DNA of 64,000 bases from the NCBI GenBank assembly GCA_910583875.1, contig CAJTXT010000001.1, forward strand, positions 434,001-498,000, in the 5' to 3' direction. This document shows positions 51,482 through 60,059 of this stretch, one piece after another (position 1 is the first letter of the stretch; every line of letters begins with the position of its first letter). The translations under genes and the position numbers were made by a program. The notes beneath the pieces were generated by a model, which was given only the letters and a program-made list of their open reading frames with translations, did not search any database and was not told the DNA's origin. The stretch comes from an uncultured Vampirovibrio sp. (lineage in GTDB: Bacteria > Cyanobacteriota > Vampirovibrionia > Gastranaerophilales > Gastranaerophilaceae).

Positions 51482-53886
51482 TCTTCTTCTATATAAGATA
51501 CAATTTTATTAATATTTGCATCAAAGCTGTTTACTTTATTTGCAAGTTCACTAATCATATTATTTGTATTTTGCTGATTTACTAAATTTTCATTTGTTGC
51601 AGTCATTTGAGTTGCAATATAGTTTAATACATCTTTAATTTCATAAGTTTTATCTTCACTCATAGCTTCAATCAGTTTATCAAACTTATTGCTTAATCCT
51701 TCAATTTTATCTTCTAAGGAAGCTATTTGCTTACTTTGAAGATTGATTTTTTCCTGCATAAGAGTTTCTAACTCTGTAAGCTTGTTATTATTTTCTTCAG
51801 AAAGTTTATCAATTCTTTGATTTAAAGAATCAATATCAGGAGTTAAAGCAGTACTTAATTGCACCATAACACCGGTTATTGTACTTTTTAATTCAGAAAA
51901 ATCTTCATTTGTATAATTAACAAATTTATCTTCTAAATCATTTACTATTTTAATTATATTTTGTATATCATCTTTTAGAGATATATCAGTTCCTATACCG
52001 GAGGTTTGATTTGATTTTGCAGAACTTTCTTTTATTTCAACAATATCATTCTGCATAGTATTTAAAACACTGCCGGTAGCATCTACCCATTCAGCAAGAT
52101 AAATGAAGGCATTATTTAAGTTACTTACAGTATTCAAACTGTTTTGCAATAACATACTCATTTCTGTAACTTTTTCGCCGATAAGAGCAAATTTCAATTC
52201 AGGATTAAAATCTTTTCTTTGTTCTTCTAAAGCTTGTATTGTATTTTTGAAAGAATCTAAATATGTTTTAAATTCTTTATTAGCATCATCAGCTGAAAGA
52301 ATAAGCTTGTTAGTTCTTATACTGATACTTGTAATATCATCATTTAATTCTGAGAAACGTTCTTTTAATGAATTAATATCATTAGATGTTACTTGTGTTT
52401 TATCATCTAAAAATTTATGTAATTTTAAGAAATCTGATTCAATATCTAATAAAGTATAAATATAAGAATCTGTATCATCTTTTGTAGATGAAGTAATAGC
52501 ATGAAGTTCACCGGATAAATCTTCTAATTTATCTTTAATATTAGGAACATCTTCTATAATCTTTCCTGCATTTAAAAGAGTAGAATATATTTCATCAATC
52601 TTAGAATCAAATTCTTCACTCTTTTGAGAAATACCATCAATTTTGCTTACCCATTCATTCAATAAACCAATGTTTTCATAAATAATATCAATTTTTGATG
52701 AAACAATTTCATCATCCATTTTTGAAGAGGAAGCATTTTCATCTATTTTTTCAACTTTTTCTGATATTGAGCTAACCGTATTAGATATAGAATCAATTCT
52801 TGTAGCCCAATCATTAAGTGCCGACATATTTTCATAAACTATATCTAATTTATTAGCTACTTCTTCAAAATCAACATCTTCAGAGAATGTTGAATCCATT
52901 CGAGTTTTAATTAGATTAATAGCACTTGAAATATTTTTAGTATCTTCCATGAATGCGCCTAAAGAGGCAATTTTAGATTGGAAATTAGACATTGAATTAT
53001 CAATATTATCTATCTTCATTGTCCAATTATTTAAAGCATCAATATTTTCATAAATAATATCTACTTTTTCAGCTACATCATCAAAGTCAATGCTTTCACC
53101 AAGTCTTGCATATACATTTTCAATAGCTTGATTAATATAGCCTACACGTTCAATCCAAGCGTTAATAATGCCTAAACTATCATATATTTCACTAATTTTT
53201 GTAATCTGTTTTTCAAAATCTTTACTTTTAAATTCAGCATGAAAATCAGATAATCTTTGCTGCATGTCTTTAATTATAGAATTTGTCTGTTTTATACTTT
53301 TTTCATGTACACTACTTAAATCTGTAACAATAGAAGTAACTTCATCTGTAGTTGAAGTAGTTTCAAGTTTTCTTGCAATTTGTTCTATATAACCTGTAAG
53401 TGTTTTATGTAAATTAGAAAGCTGAACCTCAAGATTTTTAATATTTTCTGAATTATCAGCACTTTTTGTATTTTCTTTTAAAGCTGCAAGTTCATTATAA
53501 ATATTTTCATTTGTTTTAAGTGCCAAATCAAGCTGTTGTTTTTGATATTCTTCAAACTCCGCACTTGTTAGTGATAAATTTTGAACATTCTGCAGATTTT
53601 CTAAATACTGACCTACATTACCCGTCGATTCTTTCAATGTATTTATATCGTTATATAAATTTTTTAAAATAGTATCGTTACAACTATCGACTTGAAACGA
53701 AATATTTTCAAGTTTTTCTTTAATTTCTTCAAAATTAACTTTTGATTGCGCATCAGTAATTAAATTTTCAATAGACTCTACTGAAGTTTTTATATCTAAA
53801 ATATCAAGTTCTTTTATTGAATCAATACTATTAATCTTTTCACAAACTTCTTCAAGAATTTCTTCGTAATTATTTTCTGCAGCCAT
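51478..53886 (-). CDS. long coiled-coil protein with repeated IYENxxxLNxW modules
   Basis: The 802-residue protein is almost wholly predicted helix and coiled coil, acidic, with no signal peptide, membrane segment or recognised domain. A short module recurs near residues 229-250, 274-297, 346-369 and 398-421: IYE-NI--LN-W--KID-I, for example IIYENIDALNNWTMKIDNI and IVYENMSALNDWATRIDSI. A related LAEWVDATGSVL occurs near residue 620. It could be a cytoskeletal or scaffolding protein, or a receptor-like coiled coil, though it lacks the receptor tip motif. No homologue comes to mind with certainty. Confidence 0.8.
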   Translation of the reverse strand: MAAENNYEEILEEVCEKINSIDSIKELDILDIKTSVESIENLITDAQSKVNFEEIKEKLENISFQVDSCNDTILKNLYNDINTLKESTGNVGQYLENLQNVQNLSLTSAEFEEYQKQQLDLALKTNENIYNELAALKENTKSADNSENIKNLEVQLSNLHKTLTGYIEQIARKLETTSTTDEVTSIVTDLSSVHEKSIKQTNSIIKDMQQRLSDFHAEFKSKDFEKQITKISEIYDSLGIINAWIERVGYINQAIENVYARLGESIDFDDVAEKVDIIYENIDALNNWTMKIDNIDNSMSNFQSKIASLGAFMEDTKNISSAINLIKTRMDSTFSEDVDFEEVANKLDIVYENMSALNDWATRIDSISNTVSSISEKVEKIDENASSSKMDDEIVSSKIDIIYENIGLLNEWVSKIDGISQKSEEFDSKIDEIYSTLLNAGKIIEDVPNIKDKLEDLSGELHAITSSTKDDTDSYIYTLLDIESDFLKLHKFLDDKTQVTSNDINSLKERFSELNDDITSISIRTNKLILSADDANKEFKTYLDSFKNTIQALEEQRKDFNPELKFALIGEKVTEMSMLLQNSLNTVSNLNNAFIYLAEWVDATGSVLNTMQNDIVEIKESSAKSNQTSGIGTDISLKDDIQNIIKIVNDLEDKFVNYTNEDFSELKSTITGVMVQLSTALTPDIDSLNQRIDKLSEENNNKLTELETLMQEKINLQSKQIASLEDKIEGLSNKFDKLIEAMSEDKTYEIKDVLNYIATQMTATNENLVNQQNTNNMISELANKVNSFDANINKIVSYIEED

Positions 53887-54093
53887 TTTGCACTCTCTAT
53901 TTTACATTTTATTAATTTTTATTTTATCAAACATACAGCAATACTGCATAGTTTGGTGGATTATTTTTTTCACAAAAAAACCACATACGCTAAAAGCCTT
54001 GCAATAAGTGTATTTTAAAAATTTCAAATATTACAAATAATTAAGAATATTGAATTATAAGATTTTTACAAGCAAAAATCAAGAATATCAGAA

Positions 54094-54122
54094 TTGAATT
54101 AAAATAACAATCCAAATATGAT
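54094..54122 (+). promoter_or_regulatory. candidate promoter of the 54.1-kb ncRNA
   Basis: TTGAAT, 17 bases, TATGAT, placed about ten bases before the start of a hairpin-rich stretch that ends in a plus-strand terminator. Confidence 0.5.
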
Positions 54123-54129
54123 ATAAGCT

Positions 54130-54279
54130 TTTTTAAACAAAAGTATAACTGCTAAATATAGTCATTAAGTGTAATGAATACAAATGAAAAATCTTCTATT
54201 ATATAAGAGTAAATCCTCAACTCTTCTGATTGCTTATTCTTAGTGCTCATTCCCTTCTTCTACAAGAAGGGTTTTTTTT
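54130..54279 (+). ncRNA. candidate small RNA between two minus-strand genes
   Basis: Both neighbouring genes are on the minus strand, yet a strong plus-strand terminator (CCCTTCTT-CTAC-AAGAAGGG then eight T, 54252-54279) lies here with no ORF before it. Upstream are a promoter-like site and two more hairpins: TCATTA-AGTG-TAATGA (54162-54177) and AAGAGT...ACTCTT (54205-54225). This points to an independent RNA of about 150 bases. It does not match 4.5S, 6S, tmRNA or RNase P by eye. The rest of the gap 53887-54290 holds nothing I can support. Confidence 0.5.
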
Positions 54280-54289
54280 ATGAAGATAA

Positions 54290-56539
54290 TTATGTCCTTG
54301 TTATTGTTAATGGCATATCTTTAGGATAAATTTCTTCAGTTACACCGCTGCAGCCTGTTAAAAAGAAGAAATCAAGACTTTGACCGGATTGAACTCCTAA
54401 ATCATCAAATGGAATACAAACCTCAAAGATATCTTTATGCACAGCCTTAATATGGTGTCCCCATTTTAATTCCCATAAACCATCTTTTACTGCTTGTGAG
54501 AATTGTAATGGATATTTTCTATTACTTGTTAAAGCCACTTTAACCTCATGCGTACATCCATCAAGCAATACAGGAAGCAAGAAATCCTTTTTATTTGTAG
54601 TTCTTGCCGGCGAAGTCACCTCTATAGCATTATTATATGCTTTTATATAAACATATATTGAAAAATATTCTTTGAAACTGTCCTTACTGTCCATCAAATA
54701 CTTGTTAATATCAAAACGTAAGTACATATTTTCTTTATCATTACCAAAATATATTCTATTAAATAGCTTATTTTCTTGTAAAATTGGACCATCCGGAATA
54801 TCTATACAACCGGCATAAAGCCATTCATCATTATCTTTTGCCATGCCTGTTAGTAATGGGGTTATTTCTCTTTTTGGATTTTTCAATGGTTTACCCATGA
54901 ATGAAATTAATGGCATTTCTAAATAACTCGGCACAGGTTTTTCTATAAGAATATAAACATTCTTTAAATGTTCTCTAAACATAAAATCAAAAATATGATC
55001 TTGACCTGAATTATTAGGTTCACCATACCACCAAAACCAGTCAGAACCTTCCGCAATATATATTTCAGACTTAGCAGATTTTATTTGTTCTTTAGTTAGC
55101 TTGCCAGATTTTTCTGCTTCCATTAAATCATTTCTTGCTTTAACAAGATATTTCCAAGCCAAATTTTTTGTAGGTTCTGCAATCCATAACTGGAATTCTT
55201 GATTTACCCAAGAACCTGCGGCTATTTTTCTAAGCGGTTTAGCATTTTCACTATTTTGCTCAATATAATCACTAATTAAAACCGTATTTACTGTTTTATC
55301 ATCATTAATCAATGAATAAAGTCTTTCCAAAAACATTGAACCATCAACAGGATAAGAATCCCAACTATTTTCACCGTCCATTGCAATTGTAAGTAAATGT
55401 TTTTTATCAGGTGAATTTTTTAATTTATCATGAACAGTTTTTATTCTGTCAAATAAATCATTTGCACATAATATACTGTCATGATGAGGATATTCAAAGC
55501 TTATTAAATTAGGTATAACAGAATCCCTAAATACAAGATTTATTTCCTTATCCTGTTTTGTTTTATATTCGTATATCGAACATACATCATAAGGATCTTC
55601 ATAACATCCTCTAAAATCTCTTACAAATTCTTTCTTTAAAGAGTTAGAAAGCACGCTTTCGTCTGTAATTACCCATTTAGCGCCAGTATTTGCAAGTACA
55701 TCAATTGTCTTTTGGCTCACACAATGTTCACTAGGCCATATACCTTTAGGTTCTTTGCCAAATATACTTTTAATTTTTTCAAAAGACATTTTTAATTGTT
55801 CTTTTACATCAACCATTAAAGCAATTTTACAATCAGGCATTTGATGTTTTAAAGAAGGTGTTTTTAAGTCATTTGGATTAATTAAAATCGGCATTATAGG
55901 ATGATTATAAGGACTTGTAATTATTTCAATACGACCATCATCTTGATATTTTTTAAAAGTTGGAATAATCTGTTTTATAAGTTTTCTATTTAATTCAATT
56001 AATTCTATTCTGTCTTCAAGAGTATAATTGGAACCTTTTTCATAAAACGCCTTAAGTTTAGGATATACTTCTTTCCAGCAAGGATCAAACCATACAAGGT
56101 TAAACAGCATCATAATATCTGCATATTCTTGCAAAGTAAAATCATCAAGACTAATTTCCGAATTACCAAATCTTTTTATATATAATTCATTATATCTTGG
56201 ATTTTTAGAAATTAAATTTTCATAATTTGCATCAAAGAAATAATTTAAAATATAAAGTTTATCATCATCAGTCAGCTCTTCAACTGGTGTTACTGTTAAT
56301 TTTGAGTGTATATCATGCCCGTCATTTTCAGCATAATCTTGAATTGTATCCAATAAAGCAGGAACAATGCTGAAATTAAGTTTTAAATTAGGAAATTTAT
56401 CCAAAAGAAGAACCATATCAAGATAGTCTTTTATTGCATGCAGCCTTGCCCATGGCATAAGTCTAATTCCATTTGGCTGTGTCTGATAATTTGGCTGGTG
56501 AAAATGCCATACAAAAGCTATTGATAATTCTTTCTGCAT
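54290..56539 (-). CDS. glycoside hydrolase family 57 protein
   Basis: The start chosen is ATG at 56539 with an AGGAAG ribosome site; an 11-residue upstream extension is not needed. The 749-residue protein starts LSIAFVWHFHQPNYQTQ, the GH57 first motif. It has GIWPSEHCVS with the likely nucleophile Glu, a YPHHDS motif and AMDGENSWDSYP with the likely acid/base Asp. GH57 enzymes cut or rearrange alpha-glucans (amylase, branching, 4-alpha-glucanotransferase) or act on alpha-mannans or galactans. A C-terminal beta domain of about 150 residues follows the barrel. No signal peptide, so it probably acts on intracellular glycogen-like polymer. Confidence 0.9.
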   Translation of the reverse strand: MQKELSIAFVWHFHQPNYQTQPNGIRLMPWARLHAIKDYLDMVLLLDKFPNLKLNFSIVPALLDTIQDYAENDGHDIHSKLTVTPVEELTDDDKLYILNYFFDANYENLISKNPRYNELYIKRFGNSEISLDDFTLQEYADIMMLFNLVWFDPCWKEVYPKLKAFYEKGSNYTLEDRIELIELNRKLIKQIIPTFKKYQDDGRIEIITSPYNHPIMPILINPNDLKTPSLKHQMPDCKIALMVDVKEQLKMSFEKIKSIFGKEPKGIWPSEHCVSQKTIDVLANTGAKWVITDESVLSNSLKKEFVRDFRGCYEDPYDVCSIYEYKTKQDKEINLVFRDSVIPNLISFEYPHHDSILCANDLFDRIKTVHDKLKNSPDKKHLLTIAMDGENSWDSYPVDGSMFLERLYSLINDDKTVNTVLISDYIEQNSENAKPLRKIAAGSWVNQEFQLWIAEPTKNLAWKYLVKARNDLMEAEKSGKLTKEQIKSAKSEIYIAEGSDWFWWYGEPNNSGQDHIFDFMFREHLKNVYILIEKPVPSYLEMPLISFMGKPLKNPKREITPLLTGMAKDNDEWLYAGCIDIPDGPILQENKLFNRIYFGNDKENMYLRFDINKYLMDSKDSFKEYFSIYVYIKAYNNAIEVTSPARTTNKKDFLLPVLLDGCTHEVKVALTSNRKYPLQFSQAVKDGLWELKWGHHIKAVHKDIFEVCIPFDDLGVQSGQSLDFFFLTGCSGVTEEIYPKDMPLTITRT

Positions 56540-56878
56540 AAATTTACTTCCTGAATAACAAAATAATAGCATTTTATTCTGAAATACACAACCATATTAT
56601 TATACAGCGCTTTTCGTAAATGTTAAGATATTTAACAAATAAATATATTCAACAAATACGTTACTATTATTGAATGTTGGGTGTATTTTCTACATTTTAT
56701 AGAAAAAATTATCGACCTAGGCTATGTACAACAGAAGAATATAATGTTTTAATAAAAAAGAATTAAAATAAGTTCTCTTTATAGAAGATTTAGTCGAAAG
56801 ACTATTTGGGAGAGGAGATTTTGGGAAAAATCTTTATAGGCCGCACAAAATATGCGGCTTTTTTATTAGTTAAAAATA
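56540..56878. other. intergenic stretch holding a candidate structured RNA
   Basis: Upstream of the GH57 gene and downstream of the radical SAM pair, both on the minus strand. The left part is AT-rich upstream sequence; the right part holds a TATAAT site and the candidate RNA 56752-56864. Confidence 0.6.
56752..56864 (+). ncRNA. candidate structured RNA with GAAA-capped hairpin and terminator
   Basis: A TATAAT box at 56740-56745 would start transcription here. The stretch contains four hairpins in series: TTCT...AGAA, TAGTC-GAAA-GACTA (tetraloop), AGATTTT-GGGA-AAAATCT, and the terminator GCCGCA-CAAAATA-TGCGGC followed by six T (56840-56864). Between them lies GGGAGAGGAG, a purine-rich stretch like a Shine-Dalgarno sequence. 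There is no ORF, and flanking genes are on the other strand. No known riboswitch or RNA family is recognised. Confidence 0.5.
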
Positions 56879-57877
56879 TTAATTAGCTTCTCTTAATACA
56901 GCAAATAATGGTGATAAAAATATTTTTTCATAGTTTAATTTTTTATCTTTTAATATATTTATAAATTTCTTATGATTTTTATGTCCTTTTTCCCATATAG
57001 CTATATCGGAATAATTTTTTCCAAATGATGTTCCCCAATATTGATACTGCGAAATAGTAATAAAAATATCTAGTTTTCTAGCGAAATCTACTAATTTGGG
57101 GATTTCTTTGTAATTCAAGTCAGAGATAACTGTATTAATTGTTATTTTATTAATCCGTTTTTCTTTGCTTTCATTTGCCATCCATTTAATATTATTGAGA
57201 ACAACATCTAGATTTGAACCAATCATAATTTTATTATATATTTTCTTATCTATAGCTGGTAACGAAACAAAAACTTCATTAATTCTATTATTGAGTCCTA
57301 GCTCATTACAATTTGCCTCATTAAATAATATTCCATTTGTATTAATATTAAATTTTAAGCTTGAATTTTTTTTATTTGAAGTAAGTTTTTTTATCAATAA
57401 TCTGCTATGCGGACTAAAAAAAGCTTCACCAGCACCACTCAGTGCTATTATTTGTGCATTTTTTAATAATGGAAATAATAAACTGTCTATTTTATTATTA
57501 AGTATTTCTTCTTTTTCTTTTGTATTTTTTATTTTTTCATCTCTACAAGTTATACATTGCAAATTGCATTCTTTATCATAAGAAAGCGTAATATATGTAG
57601 GTAGATCAGGGTTAAGATGATATTTAGAATTAATATTTTCTTCCAATGATTTTTGTCTGCATATTTCAAGATTGCACATAGAATAATCATCGTTTAAGAT
57701 TTTTTCTCTTAAATTATTTGCAACTTCTGAATGCCAAATTGATTCTAACGTGCAATTATCTTTTTCAAAAATATTGCCGATTTTGTTATAGTTTATATAT
57801 CCAGGACAACAGGTGTACACATCACCAAATTGATCAATCTCTAAAGATATAAAAGGATGTGTACATACCAATGCCAT
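56879..57877 (-). CDS. radical SAM protein with N-terminal SPASM-like region, second of a pair
   Basis: The 332-residue protein has a radical SAM core with the cluster motif CNLQCITC (Cys104, 108, 111) followed by a partial TIM barrel (LSGAGEAFFSP, INTNGILFNE). The unusual point is that a SPASM/twitch-like cysteine region precedes the core: DQFGDVYTCCPGY, KIGNIF, SIWHSEVANNLREKI and Cys68/Cys73. These elements usually follow the core. It is paralogous to the gene 12 bases upstream. Such enzymes often modify peptides or sugars, but no precursor peptide is seen nearby. Confidence 0.8.
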   Translation of the reverse strand: MALVCTHPFISLEIDQFGDVYTCCPGYINYNKIGNIFEKDNCTLESIWHSEVANNLREKILNDDYSMCNLEICRQKSLEENINSKYHLNPDLPTYITLSYDKECNLQCITCRDEKIKNTKEKEEILNNKIDSLLFPLLKNAQIIALSGAGEAFFSPHSRLLIKKLTSNKKNSSLKFNINTNGILFNEANCNELGLNNRINEVFVSLPAIDKKIYNKIMIGSNLDVVLNNIKWMANESKEKRINKITINTVISDLNYKEIPKLVDFARKLDIFITISQYQYWGTSFGKNYSDIAIWEKGHKNHKKFINILKDKKLNYEKIFLSPLFAVLREAN

Positions 57878-57889
57878 AAAAACCTCAGG

Positions 57890-58858
57890 TTATTTTATAT
57901 CATCTAAAACAGTTGTTTTATTTATAAATGGTTGTTTGAATATCGGATCTTGTATTAATTCTAAATATTGTTGATGTTCAGGATGATATGGTTCAGTAAC
58001 TGCAATATCTTTATAAATATGCTTATTATTTGCTAATTCATGACATTTTACAAAACTTAGAGTTGCATTATTTTTCTTAGCAAATTCTACCATCATAGGC
58101 ATTTCTTTGTAATTATAGGCATTAACAACAAAATTGATAATAAAGTTACTTATGTCACCTTTTTTTCTTAATTTTCCTAAGAATTCTGCATTTTTATATA
58201 CTTTTTTGAAATTACCATCTAATACAATTTTTTTGTAAGTTTTTTCTGTAACTGCAGGCATAGATAAAACCACATAATCAAGTTTTTTCCATAGACCATA
58301 ATTTTTTAATTGACGTTCATTACATTCAATGCCGTTTGTATATATATAGAATTTTATATTTGGATAAATTTTCGCAATTCTTTTAGTTAAATCTTTTGCA
58401 TATTTACTTGCAAATATTTCACCAGATGCTGTAACATTAACCAATTCTGCATTTTTTAACATTGGAACAATAACATCATCAAATTTCTCTTCAAATTTAG
58501 AAGTATCATTTTTAAAATAGTGATCTCTACAATAGATGCATCTTGCATTACAAACTGAGTCATAATTTAATTGAACTCTTTTAGGATATTCAGCAATTAA
58601 AGAAGGTTTAATATCTTTGCTAAACTCTTTTGGACATATATCAAAATTACAATGGCAAAATTTACGATCTAAAAACTGCTGTCTAAATTTTTGAGCTTTT
58701 TCTCCATTCCATATTTCATCAAAAGGCTGTTCAAATATATTACCAAATGAATAACCAATAAAATATGCAGCACAACAGCCATAAACATTACCGTCCCAGT
58801 CAACCTCTGCAACTGTAAAAGGGAACTTACAACTTCCATCATCTATATTTTCAAACAT
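57890..58858 (-). CDS. radical SAM protein with N-terminal SPASM-like region, first of a pair
   Basis: The 322-residue protein has the radical SAM motif CNARCIYC (Cys103, 107, 110) and TASGEIFASKYAKDL and IYTNGIECNE core segments. The N-terminal 80 residues have the SPASM-like order DWDGNVYGCCAAY, FGNIFEQPFDEIWNGEKA and Cys68/70/75, with Cys10 at the start. It shares this permuted layout and about the same length with its neighbour, so the pair arose by duplication. An AAGGAGA ribosome site and an inverted repeat (58870-58896) lie upstream. Confidence 0.8.
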   Translation of the reverse strand: MFENIDDGSCKFPFTVAEVDWDGNVYGCCAAYFIGYSFGNIFEQPFDEIWNGEKAQKFRQQFLDRKFCHCNFDICPKEFSKDIKPSLIAEYPKRVQLNYDSVCNARCIYCRDHYFKNDTSKFEEKFDDVIVPMLKNAELVNVTASGEIFASKYAKDLTKRIAKIYPNIKFYIYTNGIECNERQLKNYGLWKKLDYVVLSMPAVTEKTYKKIVLDGNFKKVYKNAEFLGKLRKKGDISNFIINFVVNAYNYKEMPMMVEFAKKNNATLSFVKCHELANNKHIYKDIAVTEPYHPEHQQYLELIQDPIFKQPFINKTTVLDDIK

Positions 58859-58869
58859 ATTCGTCTCCT

Positions 58870-58896
58870 TGTTCTAATATATGTTATTTTAGAACA
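58870..58896. promoter_or_regulatory. inverted repeat upstream of the radical SAM pair
   Basis: TGTTCTAA, 11 bases, TTAGAACA, beginning just upstream of the ribosome site of the 58858 start. It could be an operator or a leader hairpin. Confidence 0.45.
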
Positions 58897-58927
58897 TTTT
58901 ATTTATATTTTCAATTTTTTAATAAAA

Positions 58928-59980
58928 TTACATCCTTGAAAATACTTCTACTTCTAATGAGTCCATTGTATTTGCAAGGAAATATGCACTTGCTGCAATC
59001 ATTGAAGCATTATCGGTGCAATATTTCATTTCTGGAGCATAGATATTATAACCTTGCTCACGAAGTGCAAAGAATTTCTTTCTTATTTCAGAATTTGCAG
59101 CAACGCCACCAGCAAGTACAATAGTTTTTGCATTAATATTATCTGCCGCTTTTTTTGTCTTCTTAAATAAGGTAGATGTTACTGTTTCTTGAAAACTTGC
59201 TGCAATATCTGCTTTCGGCAATTCTTCATTTTCTTTTTTTAATTTTTGGATTAATTGTAATGATGCTGTTTTTAAACCTGAAAAACTAAAATCATATTCA
59301 TTTTGAAGTCTTGCCTCAGGTAATTTATAAGCAAAAGGATTACCTGTCTGAGCTAATTTATCAAGATTTACACCTCCAGGGTACGGTAAGCCGATTAGTC
59401 TTGCAACTTTATCATAAGCCTCACCAATTGCATCATCAATTGTTTCACCTACAATACGCTGTTCTAAATAGCTTTTAACTTCAATAATTTGAGTATGCCC
59501 ACCACTTATTAACAAAGCAACAAACGGCGGTTTTAAGTCAGTATTCAAATAATTTGCACAAACATGCGCATTTAAGTGATTAACACCAATAAACGGCTTA
59601 TCATTAGCAATAGCAAGAGCTTTTCCTGCATTCATACCCACTAGTAAAGAACCGACCAACCCCGGGCCGACCGTTGCGGCAAATGCAGTAATATCATTAG
59701 CTGTTAAACCTGCTTGTTCAAATGCTTGCGCAATAACAAGGTTTATAGCTTCTAAATGTTCACGAGCCGCAACCTCTGGTACTACACCGCCAAATTCAAT
59801 ATGAGTTTTTATTTGTGAAGCTACTACATTAGACAACACCTCGCGCCCATTCTTAACAATTGCCGCAGCTGTTTCATCGCAGCTTGATTCAATTGCAAAA
59901 ATTATATTATCATAACCACTCTCAGTACCTATTAATACAGGCTTATCACTTATCGGTGTTCTAAATTCTTTTACCGGCAT
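58928..59980 (-). CDS. tsaD: tRNA N6-adenosine threonylcarbamoyltransferase
   Basis: It transfers the threonylcarbamoyl group to A37 of ANN-decoding tRNAs with TsaB and TsaE. The start chosen is ATG at 59980 (MPVKEFRTPI), with a GGAG ribosome site; the frame stays open 199 codons further but that part is antisense to leuC. The 350-residue ASKHA-fold protein has IIFAIESSCDETAAAIV, VVPEVAAREHLEAI, the metal-binding HLNAHV, LISGGHTQIIEV and the DDAIGEAYDKVARLIGLPYP block. The N-terminus has about 25 extra residues before the usual start. Confidence 0.96.
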   Translation of the reverse strand: MPVKEFRTPISDKPVLIGTESGYDNIIFAIESSCDETAAAIVKNGREVLSNVVASQIKTHIEFGGVVPEVAAREHLEAINLVIAQAFEQAGLTANDITAFAATVGPGLVGSLLVGMNAGKALAIANDKPFIGVNHLNAHVCANYLNTDLKPPFVALLISGGHTQIIEVKSYLEQRIVGETIDDAIGEAYDKVARLIGLPYPGGVNLDKLAQTGNPFAYKLPEARLQNEYDFSFSGLKTASLQLIQKLKKENEELPKADIAASFQETVTSTLFKKTKKAADNINAKTIVLAGGVAANSEIRKKFFALREQGYNIYAPEMKYCTDNASMIAASAYFLANTMDSLEVEVFSRM

Positions 59981-60059
59981 TTTTTCTCCAATATTTTTCT
60001 TTGGCTTTTTTCTTAGTTTTATAATATCATTTAAATAGTTTTTATGTGAGGATTTTTTT

